A program made the position numbers and the translations under genes. Positions 40,690 through 49,056 of a stretch of DNA of 64,000 nucleotides are shown here, one piece after another. The notes beneath the pieces are model-generated. The model worked only from the letters and a program-made list of their open reading frames with translations, was not told the DNA's origin and made no database searches. Source of the DNA: DASUGC01 sp035606665 (GTDB lineage: Bacteria; Acidobacteriota; Vicinamibacteria; Vicinamibacterales; SCN-69-37); contig DATNEY010000022.1 of NCBI GenBank assembly GCA_035606665.1, positions 51,874 to 115,873 of the forward strand, in the 5' to 3' direction. Each line of letters opens with the position of its first letter. Positions within the stretch are counted from its first letter, which is position 1.

Positions 40690-41421
40690 ATGCGCCGTCC
40701 GGCCAATCTGCGCCGTCTGTGGCCTCTTGCCCTGCTTGTGCTCGCGTCGGCCTGTTCCATTCGCGATGCGGCGTGCGGGGCGAGCCTGCCGCCCGCGCCT
40801 GCGAACACGCCGCCCGAGGTGCTGAGCGGCGGAGCACCCGCAGGTGGTGGCGGCGCGGCGACGCTTCGCGTCGCCTTTCTTGGTGACAGCCTCACCGCAG
40901 GGTACGGACTGCTCGCGTCTCAGGCGTTTCCCGCCCAGCTTCAGGAAATGCTCGGCGCCGAGGGCTTCGAGTTCGAGGCCGTGAATGGTGGAATCTCCGG
41001 CGATACGACGGCCGGCGGCGTCCGGCGTGTCGAGCAGCTGATGGACGCGCAGACGAAGGTGCTCGTCGTCGCTCTGGGAGCCAACGACGCGATCCGTGGC
41101 CTCACGCTGCAGCAGACCCACGACAACCTGGCGCAGATTCTCGACATCGCGCTCGGGAGAGGCTCCTTCGTATTGTTGTGCGGCATGGAGGGGCCGACCA
41201 ATCTCGGCACGGACTATCGCGATGCGTTCCGCGAGGTGTACGTGAACCTGCTGCGGGAGTACCAAGGACGCATCTCGTTCGTCCCGTTCCTCCTCGAGGG
41301 CGTTGCTGGGAATCCCGCGCTCAATCAGGCCGACGGCATTCATCCCAATCAGGAAGGCTCGAAGATCGTGGCGAAGACGCTCCTGCCGAAGCTGCGCGAG
41401 CTCGTGGACCGGGCCGGCTAA
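40690..41421 (+). CDS. tesA: TesA-like GDSL (SGNH) arylesterase/lysophospholipase, lipoprotein
   Basis: This 243-residue protein has a lipoprotein signal (LALLVLASAC, Cys22). SGNH blocks are present: FLGDSLTAGYGL (nucleophile Ser), GGISGDTT (Gly), LGANDAIRG (Asn) and DGIHPNQEGSK (Asp and His). It hydrolyses acyl-thioesters or lysophospholipids in the periplasm. It is followed by a YbbA-like ATPase and YbbP-like permease in the order known from Escherichia coli tesA-ybbA-ybbP. Confidence 0.92.
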   Translation: MRRPANLRRLWPLALLVLASACSIRDAACGASLPPAPANTPPEVLSGGAPAGGGGAATLRVAFLGDSLTAGYGLLASQAFPAQLQEMLGAEGFEFEAVNGGISGDTTAGGVRRVEQLMDAQTKVLVVALGANDAIRGLTLQQTHDNLAQILDIALGRGSFVLLCGMEGPTNLGTDYRDAFREVYVNLLREYQGRISFVPFLLEGVAGNPALNQADGIHPNQEGSKIVAKTLLPKLRELVDRAG

Positions 41422-41424
41422 TCG

Positions 41425-42102
41425 ATGATCCAGCTCACCGACGTGTCCCGCACCGTGCACACCGGCGCGGGACCCCTGACCATCCTTCACCCCACCACGC
41501 TCGGGATCGCACGCGGACAGGTCGTCGCGATCACGGGACCGTCCGGCAGCGGCAAGTCCACGCTGCTCGGCCTCATCGCCGGGCTTGATGCGCCGACGTC
41601 CGGACGCATCGAGGTCGACGGCGAGTCCATTACCTCCCGCAGCGAAGAGCAGCTCGCCCGACTCCGCGGGGAGAAGATCGGCATCGTCTTTCAGTTCTTC
41701 CATCTGCTGCCGTCGCTGACGGCGTTCGAGAACATTCTCGTGCCGATGGAGATCGCCGGCGCGGCGGACGCGCACGCGCGGGCGAAGCAGCTGGTCGCCG
41801 ACGTCGGGCTCTCGGATCGCGCGCACCACTATCCCTCTCAGTTATCCGGGGGCGAGCAGCAGCGCGTGGCGCTGGCGCGCGCGCTCGCAAACAACCCGCC
41901 GGTTCTCCTCGCGGATGAGCCCACCGGCAATTTGGACTCCGCCACCGGACGACAGGTCATCGAGCTCCTGGTCGCCGTCGGCCGCCGCCACGGCCGCACC
42001 CTGGTCCTCGTCACGCACGATCCGGATCTGGCCGCGCTCGCCGACGAGGTCATCGCGCTGCGCGACGGGCGGGTTGTCGAGCGCCGGCCCGTCAGGAGCT
42101 AG
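41425..42102 (+). CDS. ybbA: YbbA/LolD-like ABC transporter ATPase
   Basis: This 225-residue ATPase has Walker A GPSGSGKST, Q-loop FQFFHLLPSLTAFEN, signature LSGGEQQRVALARALA, Walker B VLLADEPTGNLD and H-loop LVTHD. It belongs to the MacB/LolD-type subfamily that powers FtsX-like permeases. It starts 3 bp after the esterase stop and is followed 7 bp later by the permease. Confidence 0.94.
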   Translation: MIQLTDVSRTVHTGAGPLTILHPTTLGIARGQVVAITGPSGSGKSTLLGLIAGLDAPTSGRIEVDGESITSRSEEQLARLRGEKIGIVFQFFHLLPSLTAFENILVPMEIAGAADAHARAKQLVADVGLSDRAHHYPSQLSGGEQQRVALARALANNPPVLLADEPTGNLDSATGRQVIELLVAVGRRHGRTLVLVTHDPDLAALADEVIALRDGRVVERRPVRS

Positions 42103-42109
42103 CCACGCG

Positions 42110-44674
42110 ATGAGATTCGTCCTGCGCATGGCGTGGCGCGAGACACGGGCGTCGTGGCTGCGCCTCGTGTTCTTCTTTGTCTGCGTCGCGCTCGGCGTAG
42201 CCGCCATCGTCGTGTTGCGGAGTGTCGTGCAGAACGTGCGCGAAACGCTGACACGCGAGGCGCGGCAGATCGTCGGCGCCGACGTCGTGGTGCAATCACC
42301 GCGACCGTGGACGCGTGAAATCCTCGGGACGGTCGATCGACTGACCGCGGATTCCGGCGTTCTCGCCCGGACTGAAGTCATCGAGACCCGGACGATGGCT
42401 GCGTCAGTGCCGGGCGGCGATTCCGGCAAGGGCCGCGTGAAGCTTGTCGAGCTGCGCGGCGTCGAAGACGCGTTTCCGTTCTACGGCGCGATCAGCCTCG
42501 AAGGCGGGCAGGCGTACTCGTCCCGGCTGCTGGAGAACCACGGAACGCTCGTACCACCCGAGTTCCTCGCGGAGATGGGTCTGGCTGTCGGCGATACGGT
42601 GCGGCTCGGGGGAACACCATTCACGGTCCGGGGTGTGGTGCGCGAAGACCGCGTACAGCGCGGCGGCGGGGGATTCGCGTTCGGACCGCGGCTCTACGTG
42701 AGCCTGGGCGATCTGCGCGGGCTTGGCCTGCTCGGCTTCGGCAGCAGCGCGACGTATCAGATCTACCTGCGCATCGAAGAGTCCGCGATTACCGGCCTCA
42801 CAACCAGGCTGCGGTCGGCCTTTGAACAACAGACCGTGTCCGTTCGGTCGTGGCGCGCGTTCGAGGACCGTCTGGGCCGCAATCTCACGACCGCGGAGAA
42901 CTATCTGAGCCTCGTCGGGTTCGCGATGGTCGTGCTGGGCGGCATCGGTGTGTGGAGCGTCACGCGCGTCATCGTCCAGCAGAAAGTGAAGAGCGTCGCC
43001 ATACTGAAGTGCCTCGGCGCATCGAGCCGCGCGGTGCTGGGGACCTATGTGACGGTGGTCCTGTGGCTGGCGTCGGCCGGCAGCGCGCTGGGGCTCGGTC
43101 TCGCGCTCGCGGTCGTTCGTGCGGTGCCTGCGGCGGTGCTTCAGCCATTGGGAATCACCGCCATCACGGTCACCGTATCCGCGGCGGCGCAGGGCGTACT
43201 CGTCGGCCTGCTCGTCTCGCTGCTGTTCGCACTGGTGCCGTTGCTCGAGATGCGACGGGTGAAGCCGCTGCTCCTGCTGCGAGCCGACACTGCGGGCAGC
43301 GCGCGCAAGCCCGACCGCGCCAGCCGGCTGGCCGGGGCCGCGACGGCTGCCGCGCTGATGCTGGTGGCGGTGTGGCAGGCCGGATCGGTCCGGGCCGGCG
43401 TCTATGTGTCTCTTGGCCTCGGTGCTTCAGCGCTGCTGCTGATGCTGGCGGCTCGCTTGCTTGTGTGGATGACATCCAGGCTCGCGGCGTCTCGTGTGTT
43501 CGCCGTGCGCCACGCAATCATCAGCCTCGCGAGGCCCGGCAATCAGACGCGCGTCATTCTCATCGCGGTCGGTCTCGGCGCGTTCTTCGTCATCTCGATC
43601 CGATCGATTCAGGCGAATCTCCTCGCCGAGTTCACGGCGCAGATCGGCCAGACCTCACCCGACCTCGTGCTCATCGACATCCAGCGCGATCAGGTTCAGG
43701 GCGTTGATACCGCGACCCGCCCCTACGTCCTCGAGCCCATCCGCACGATGCCGCTGATGCGCGCGCGCGTCGTCGGCGTCGATGGACGGCGGGCGCGGCT
43801 GCCGACTCCGGACGCAGTGCGCCAGCAGGGCAGGCTCACACGAGAGTTCGGCGTGACGTACCGCGACCACCTCCAGCCCAACGAGACCGTCGTCGCGGGA
43901 GATTTCTGGGCGGCGGCCCTGCCGGCGGCTCCAGAGCCGGACGTCGACACCGAGGTCTCGATCTCCGAGGAAGTGAAGCGCGACGCGGATGTGGACGTCG
44001 GCGATCTGGTCCGTCTCGACGTCGCCGGGCAGGTGATTCGAACGCGCGTGACCAGCATCCGTCGCGTCGCCTGGGATGAGACGCAGAATGGCGGGTTCTT
44101 CTTCGTACTGAGGCCGGCGCCCGTCATCGACCGGCTGCCGCACGCCTTCGTTGGGTTCCTGAGGACGGGAGACGACCCCGCGACCCGTGCCGGGGTGCAG
44201 CGAGCGGTCGTCGACGGCTTTCCCAACGTGTCCGCGATCGACGTGCGCGCCGTCGTCGCGTCGATCCGAAGCGTCCTCGACAACATCACGTTGGGGGTCA
44301 CCATCGTCGGGGCCATCACCCTGATGAGTGGCGTCCTGATCCTGGTTGGCGCCGTGGCGATGACCAAGTTCCAGCGCGTATACGAGACAGCGATCTACCG
44401 TACCCTCGGCGCGAGCGCCCGTCTCGTCGCGGCGACGGTAGCCGTCGAGTACGGCGTCCTGGGCCTGCTGGCCGGGATTGTGGCCTCCGTTGGCGCGCTC
44501 GGGCTGTCGTGGGCAATCGCCCGTTTTCTGCTCGAGATACCGTGGCGGCCCGAACCTGGCATTCTGGTGGCCGGCGCCGCTGGGACGGCGGCGCTGGTGT
44601 GTACCGTCGGCGTCCTGGCCAGCGTTGACGTTCTGCTGAGGAAACCGCTGGGCGCCCTGCGGGAGACGAGCTAG
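42110..44674 (+). CDS. ybbP: YbbP-like FtsX-family ABC permease
   Basis: ATG 42110 gives 854 residues. The N-terminal helix is in WLRLVFFFVCVALGVAAIVVLRSV. Two FtsX blocks follow: one around YLSLVGFAMVVLGGIGVWSVTRVIVQQKVKSVAILKCLGASSRAVLGTYV and a second near the C-terminus (GAITLMSGVLILVGAVAMTKFQRVYETAIYRTLGASARLVAATVAVEYGVLG). It has about ten helices. It fits the YbbP partner of YbbA, probably extracting lipids or lipid-linked molecules. An upstream frame from 41915 is the ATPase gene's shadow. Confidence 0.92.
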   Translation: MRFVLRMAWRETRASWLRLVFFFVCVALGVAAIVVLRSVVQNVRETLTREARQIVGADVVVQSPRPWTREILGTVDRLTADSGVLARTEVIETRTMAASVPGGDSGKGRVKLVELRGVEDAFPFYGAISLEGGQAYSSRLLENHGTLVPPEFLAEMGLAVGDTVRLGGTPFTVRGVVREDRVQRGGGGFAFGPRLYVSLGDLRGLGLLGFGSSATYQIYLRIEESAITGLTTRLRSAFEQQTVSVRSWRAFEDRLGRNLTTAENYLSLVGFAMVVLGGIGVWSVTRVIVQQKVKSVAILKCLGASSRAVLGTYVTVVLWLASAGSALGLGLALAVVRAVPAAVLQPLGITAITVTVSAAAQGVLVGLLVSLLFALVPLLEMRRVKPLLLLRADTAGSARKPDRASRLAGAATAAALMLVAVWQAGSVRAGVYVSLGLGASALLLMLAARLLVWMTSRLAASRVFAVRHAIISLARPGNQTRVILIAVGLGAFFVISIRSIQANLLAEFTAQIGQTSPDLVLIDIQRDQVQGVDTATRPYVLEPIRTMPLMRARVVGVDGRRARLPTPDAVRQQGRLTREFGVTYRDHLQPNETVVAGDFWAAALPAAPEPDVDTEVSISEEVKRDADVDVGDLVRLDVAGQVIRTRVTSIRRVAWDETQNGGFFFVLRPAPVIDRLPHAFVGFLRTGDDPATRAGVQRAVVDGFPNVSAIDVRAVVASIRSVLDNITLGVTIVGAITLMSGVLILVGAVAMTKFQRVYETAIYRTLGASARLVAATVAVEYGVLGLLAGIVASVGALGLSWAIARFLLEIPWRPEPGILVAGAAGTAALVCTVGVLASVDVLLRKPLGALRETS

Positions 44675-44698
44675 GCGAGCTCGAAAGGGGGGTGAGGC

Positions 44699-44711
44699 GG
44701 GGACGAAGTCC
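44699..44711. terminator. Hairpin of the GGGGACGAAGTCCC type
   Basis: GGGAC-GAA-GTCCC (44699-44711), with flanking TGAGG/CTCAG partly pairing, follows the permease stop. It shares its 14-nt core with the hairpin at 8726. Confidence 0.5.
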
Positions 44712-44790
44712 CTCAGCTTGAAGGACGAACTCCCCTCGCGTGTAATAAGATGAAACGTTAAGGAAGTCGCCCGAAAGGTTTTAGTAGACG

Positions 44791-45165
44791 ATGACCGAGA
44801 AAGTTCCGGAGAAGACCCTCGACGCGGCGTTGCTCGAAACTCTGCGGGACGCCCTGCTGAAGAAGCGGGCCGAGATTCTCGCGACTTCGACCGGGACACG
44901 TCCGCTGCCGGCGGCCGCGGATGTGAACAGCCGCCAGGGCGACCTGGCCGACCAGGCCAGCGGCAACAACGAAGTCCACATTCAACTGAAACTGAAGCAG
45001 ACCGACGCCAAGATCCTTCAGGCGATCGAAGAAGCGCTGGTCCGAATCGACAAGGGCACTTACGGCGTCTGCCGCGACTGCGGCGATCCAATCGCGCCGG
45101 CCCGGCTCGAGGCGATTCCCTGGACGCGCGTCTGCATCAGCTGCAAACAGAAGCAGAATTCGTGA
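44791..45165 (+). CDS. TraR/DksA-type zinc-finger protein
   Basis: This 124-residue protein has an N-terminal helical hairpin (coiled coil about 5-80), then the C4 finger YGVCRDCGDPIAPARLEAIPWTRVCISCKQK. It resembles RNA-polymerase secondary-channel regulators (DksA family). Those modulate rRNA and stress promoters with ppGpp. Its stop overlaps the GTG of the next gene. Confidence 0.9.
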   Translation: MTEKVPEKTLDAALLETLRDALLKKRAEILATSTGTRPLPAAADVNSRQGDLADQASGNNEVHIQLKLKQTDAKILQAIEEALVRIDKGTYGVCRDCGDPIAPARLEAIPWTRVCISCKQKQNS

Positions 45166-45656
45166 GAACCGAATCCCTTCTCGCCACGCTTCGCGACTTC
45201 CATCGCGACAAGCTCACGCTCCGGCAGCGGCACGCGGCTGTCGCCCGCAAGGTCTCGAACTACGAGGCGAACAACACCTACCAGTACGTCATCAACCGCG
45301 AGGACGTGCACCTGCAGTGGCTCGAGGCCGCGATTTCCGACCTCGATGGCGTGCCCGACGACGTCCCGGAGCCGTCGCTGCCGAGTCTGGTGTGGAACGA
45401 GAGCTTTCGACCGATGGCGACGGAGGATGCGGACGGCGCGAGGAAGCTCGTCGAGCACTGGCGTCCGCGGCTCGACGAAATCACGCACACCCGTCATCGC
45501 ACCATGATCGACGTCATCCTCGGCGAGACGCTGGAACAGAAGCGCTTCTTCGATCAGATCGCCGCCGGCAACGCCGACGTCCTTGGCCGCAGAGCCAATG
45601 GTGCCGGTTCGCCCGGTACGGGGGATGGGGTCCTGGGAGTCCGCTGGATTGAGTAA
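45162..45656 (+). CDS. Hypothetical helical protein, possibly ferritin-like
   Basis: This 164-residue protein has a GTG start that overlaps the DksA-like stop. It is predicted as an all-helical bundle with regularly spaced acidic and histidine residues (NREDVHLQWLE; THTRHRTMIDVILGETLEQKRFFDQ), reminiscent of ferritin-like di-metal proteins. I cannot verify the metal site. Coupling to a DksA-type regulator suggests a stress function, which is inference. A Gly-rich tail ends the protein. Confidence 0.65.
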   Translation: MRTESLLATLRDFHRDKLTLRQRHAAVARKVSNYEANNTYQYVINREDVHLQWLEAAISDLDGVPDDVPEPSLPSLVWNESFRPMATEDADGARKLVEHWRPRLDEITHTRHRTMIDVILGETLEQKRFFDQIAAGNADVLGRRANGAGSPGTGDGVLGVRWIE

Positions 45657-45737
45657 TTGACGGATTGATGGATTGATCGATTGACTGATTGAATTCCGAA
45701 CCCCAATCCATCAATTCCTCAATCAGGCAATCGGTCA
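45656..45737. repeat. Word-repeat pocket (attga words, direct and inverted)
   Basis: The left part repeats attgacggattgatggattgatcg and the right part caatccatcaattcctcaatc, giving an imperfect hairpin between the hypothetical gene and folK. The TTGA word family is shared with 33915-33976. Confidence 0.65.
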
Positions 45738-46217
45738 ATGCCAACCGTCGCCATCGCCCTCGGCTCCAACCTCGGTGATCGTGGCGCCCACCTGCGCTGG
45801 GCGCTGAATCAGCTGCGGCCTCTCCTGAAAAACGTAAAGGTCTCGACCTTCATCGAGACCGATCCCGTCGACGTGCCGGACGAGCAGGGGAAGTACCTGA
45901 ACGCCGTGGCGGTTGGCGAAGTGGAGATGTCGCCGCAGTTGCTGATGCGCGAGCTCGGGCGGATCGAACGGGAGCGCGGCCGGAAGCGGTCTTCGTGGCG
46001 TGCCGCGCGCACGCTCGACCTCGACCTGATCCTGCACGGCGCGGCGATGATCGAGACGGAGAACCTCACGGTGCCGCATCCCGGCTTTCGAGGGCGCATG
46101 TTCGTACTGGAGCCCCTGGCCGAGATTGCGCCGGAGATGGTGGATCCGAAAACGGGACTGACGGTGGGGGAGTTGCTGCTCAAGTTGCAGGGTGCAAGTC
46201 ACAAGTCACAAGCGTGA
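45738..46217 (+). CDS. folK: 2-amino-4-hydroxy-6-hydroxymethyldihydropteridine pyrophosphokinase
   Basis: This 159-residue HPPK contains the family blocks ALGSNLGDR, FIETDPVDVPDEQGKYLNAVAVGE, RERGRKRSSWRAARTLDLDLILHG and VPHPGFRGRMFVLEPLAEIAPE. It transfers pyrophosphate from ATP to the pterin in folate synthesis. No other folate gene is adjacent. The length and motifs are complete. Confidence 0.95.
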   Translation: MPTVAIALGSNLGDRGAHLRWALNQLRPLLKNVKVSTFIETDPVDVPDEQGKYLNAVAVGEVEMSPQLLMRELGRIERERGRKRSSWRAARTLDLDLILHGAAMIETENLTVPHPGFRGRMFVLEPLAEIAPEMVDPKTGLTVGELLLKLQGASHKSQA

Positions 46218-46272
46218 AGTTCTCCGACGGGTCAAGCGGCCGCCCTGCCGCTTGCGACTCGTAGCTTGTGAC
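46190..46272. repeat. Word-repeat pocket (cacaagtcacaag / cttgtgac)
   Basis: Words tgcaagtcacaagtcacaag at the end of folK are mirrored by cttgcgactcgtagcttgtgacttc downstream, forming an imperfect inverted repeat. The left arm encodes the last codons of folK (HKSQA). Confidence 0.55.
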
Positions 46273-46286
46273 TTCGCTCGCGGTAC

Positions 46287-46322
46287 AGAAAAAGGGCCCG
46301 ATGTCCTTCGACACCGGGCCCC
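46287..46322 (-). terminator. Rho-independent terminator of the glycine-rich protein gene
   Basis: On the minus strand a GC-rich hairpin (GGGCCCG-TGTC...GACA-CGGGCCC) is followed by TTTTT, about 25 bp after the stop at 46347. This is a textbook terminator. Confidence 0.8.
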
Positions 46323-46346
46323 ATCGTCTTGCAACCGAGAGCGAAA

Positions 46347-46889
46347 CTAGCCCTTGGTGTAGGTCGACGTCTGTGGCGTGGCGCCCTCGCGGCCCGAGTT
46401 CGACACTACCGTCAGCTTGCCGCCTTCGATCGAGACCGTCTGTGTGGAGGTCACCGCGGTACCGCCCTGGTCCCGTGTGGTGGAGAACACGAGCTTGTTG
46501 CCCTCCCACTTGCCGACCGTCTTGATTTCCATCTCGTTGCCGCCCATCGACACCTTGTACGTCGATGTGCCGTTCAAATCGAGCGTCGTGCTCACGGTCT
46601 GCTCGCCCACCGTGCGGTCGATCTTCATGTTGTTGCCGGTGACAGTGATCGTGCAGGCCGCGCCGCAGGTAAATCCGACGGCCCCGCCGCCGCCCGCACC
46701 ACGTCCGCCGCCACCGCCGCCGCCCGCACGTCCGCCGCCGCCACCACCACCGCCGGCAGCCGCGCCGCCGCCCGCTGGGGCCTCTCTCGTCCACTTGCCG
46801 CTAAAGTCGGGCTTGCCCTGCGCGGACAGGCTGCTTGCCGTGAAGAGCAAGAACGCCGCCGCGATTGCCATTGCTGCTACTCGTCGCAT
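46347..46889 (-). CDS. Secreted glycine-rich hypothetical protein
   Basis: This 180-residue protein has a signal peptide (1-24, ending LSAQ). The mature part starts GKPDFSGKWTRE, like small calycin-type exported proteins. A poly-glycine/arginine stretch of about 45 residues follows, then a beta-rich half (TITVTGNNMKIDRTVGEQTVSTTLDLNGTSTYKVSMGG). Two cysteines (CGAAC) may bridge. Similar Gly-rich inserts occur in the MacA-like adaptor at 49057. The function is unknown. Confidence 0.75.
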   Translation of the reverse strand: MRRVAAMAIAAAFLLFTASSLSAQGKPDFSGKWTREAPAGGGAAAGGGGGGGGRAGGGGGGGRGAGGGGAVGFTCGAACTITVTGNNMKIDRTVGEQTVSTTLDLNGTSTYKVSMGGNEMEIKTVGKWEGNKLVFSTTRDQGGTAVTSTQTVSIEGGKLTVVSNSGREGATPQTSTYTKG

Positions 46890-46943
46890 AGGTATTACTC
46901 CCTCGCAATATCGGCGCGGCGGTCTGCCGGCCGAAAGTTGTTA

Positions 46944-48164
46944 CTACTCAAACCGTAGCGCTTCAATCGGATCCAGTCCAGCCGCTTTCCGCGCCGGATA
47001 GAATCCGAAGAATATGCCGACCACCGCCGAAAACGCCACAGCCGTAAAGACGGCGTCGGGCGGGATCATGGTCGGCCACTGCTGGTACACCTCGACGAGC
47101 CACGAGACGAGGTAACCGACGCCGATGCCAATGGCGCCACCAACTAGGCTGATAACGCAGGCCTCAATCAGGAACTGGAACAGCACGTCCGATCCCCGGG
47201 CGCCGATGGCAAGGCGCAGGCCGATCTCGCGCGTGCGCTCGGTGACCGACACCAGCATGATGTTCATGATACCGATGCCACCGACGACGAGCGAAACGAA
47301 TGCCACGCCGGCAAGCAGCGACGTCATCGTCTGCGTCGTTTGCGTGCGGAGCGCGACCTGATCTTCCTGCGTCTGCACCGTGAAGTCGTCCGCGTCGCCC
47401 GGCACGATGGCGTGCATCTGCCGGAGCGTCGATTCCACGTTGGCCTTGGTGCCTGCAATGTCGTCCGCGCTTCGCGCTGAAGCGAGGATGCGGTTCAGGT
47501 TCTGCTGGCCGGACAGCTTCTTCATGACGGTCGTGTACGGCACGAACGCCTGGTCGTCCTGGTTCGTCATGCCGCCACCCGAGGCGCCCTTGCGCTGCAT
47601 GACACCGAGCACTTTGAAGACGTGATTGCGCACGCGGATGATCGTGTCGGTCGGGTCGACGCCCTCGCCGAACAGATTGTCCGACACGTTGGCGCCGAGC
47701 ACGATCACCTTGGCGGCCGAACGGACATCTTCGGGAGTGAAGAATCCGCCGTAGAGGACCTGCCAGGAGCGGATCGCCGGATTGTCGACGTTCACACCCT
47801 CGATGCCGGTCTGCCAGTTCATGTTGCCGTAGATCAACTGCTGGCGCGTCGACACAACTTCAGTGACCATGGCGATGCTCGGCAGCTCGCGCAGCGCCGC
47901 GGCGTCCGCTTCGACCAGGCGTGTGTTGGAACCGCCGCCGCCACGCGCCGCGCCCGCCGTGAAGTTGCCGGGCATGACCGTGATGAGGTTCGTTCCCGTG
48001 GACATGATCTGGGCTTCGACCGTGGCTTGCGCTCCGGAGCCCAGCGCCACCATCGCGATGACCGCGGCGACGCCGATGATCATCCCAAGCATCGTCAGCG
48101 CCGTGCGCAGCTTATTGCGCGCCAGGGCCTTGAAGGCGATTCGAAACGTCATGAACAGGGACAT
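46944..48164 (-). CDS. MacB-type ABC permease (FtsX-like)
   Basis: This 406-residue protein has an N-terminal helix (LRTALTMLGMIIGVAAVIAMVALG), a periplasmic MacB core domain and three C-terminal helices with GGIGIMNIMLVSVTERTREIGLRLAIGARGSDVLFQFLIEA, ending LDPIEALRFE. It is the membrane half of a MacA-MacB-like tripartite exporter; the ATPase and adaptor are encoded just upstream. Substrates of such pumps include macrolides, peptides and lipids. Confidence 0.93.
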   Translation of the reverse strand: MSLFMTFRIAFKALARNKLRTALTMLGMIIGVAAVIAMVALGSGAQATVEAQIMSTGTNLITVMPGNFTAGAARGGGGSNTRLVEADAAALRELPSIAMVTEVVSTRQQLIYGNMNWQTGIEGVNVDNPAIRSWQVLYGGFFTPEDVRSAAKVIVLGANVSDNLFGEGVDPTDTIIRVRNHVFKVLGVMQRKGASGGGMTNQDDQAFVPYTTVMKKLSGQQNLNRILASARSADDIAGTKANVESTLRQMHAIVPGDADDFTVQTQEDQVALRTQTTQTMTSLLAGVAFVSLVVGGIGIMNIMLVSVTERTREIGLRLAIGARGSDVLFQFLIEACVISLVGGAIGIGVGYLVSWLVEVYQQWPTMIPPDAVFTAVAFSAVVGIFFGFYPARKAAGLDPIEALRFE

Positions 48165-48194
48165 GGTTTAACGGTTCCTCGCTCGTTCGATAGG

Positions 48195-48983
<789 letters not shown>

Positions 48984-48998
48984 CTAGAAACTCCCCGT

Positions 48999-49050
48999 CA
49001 GTTCGCGTTCGTTCGCGTCGTTCCCGATCGTTCTCGTCATTGCGGGAAGG
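48999..49050. repeat. Word-repeat pocket (gttcgcgtcgttccc)
   Basis: Imperfect repeats of cgttc/gttcgcg lie between the adaptor and ATPase genes of the MacAB operon. The 14-mer ttcgcgtcgttccc also occurs in reverse orientation at about 40350. Confidence 0.55.
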
Positions 49051-49056
49051 GCAGGA

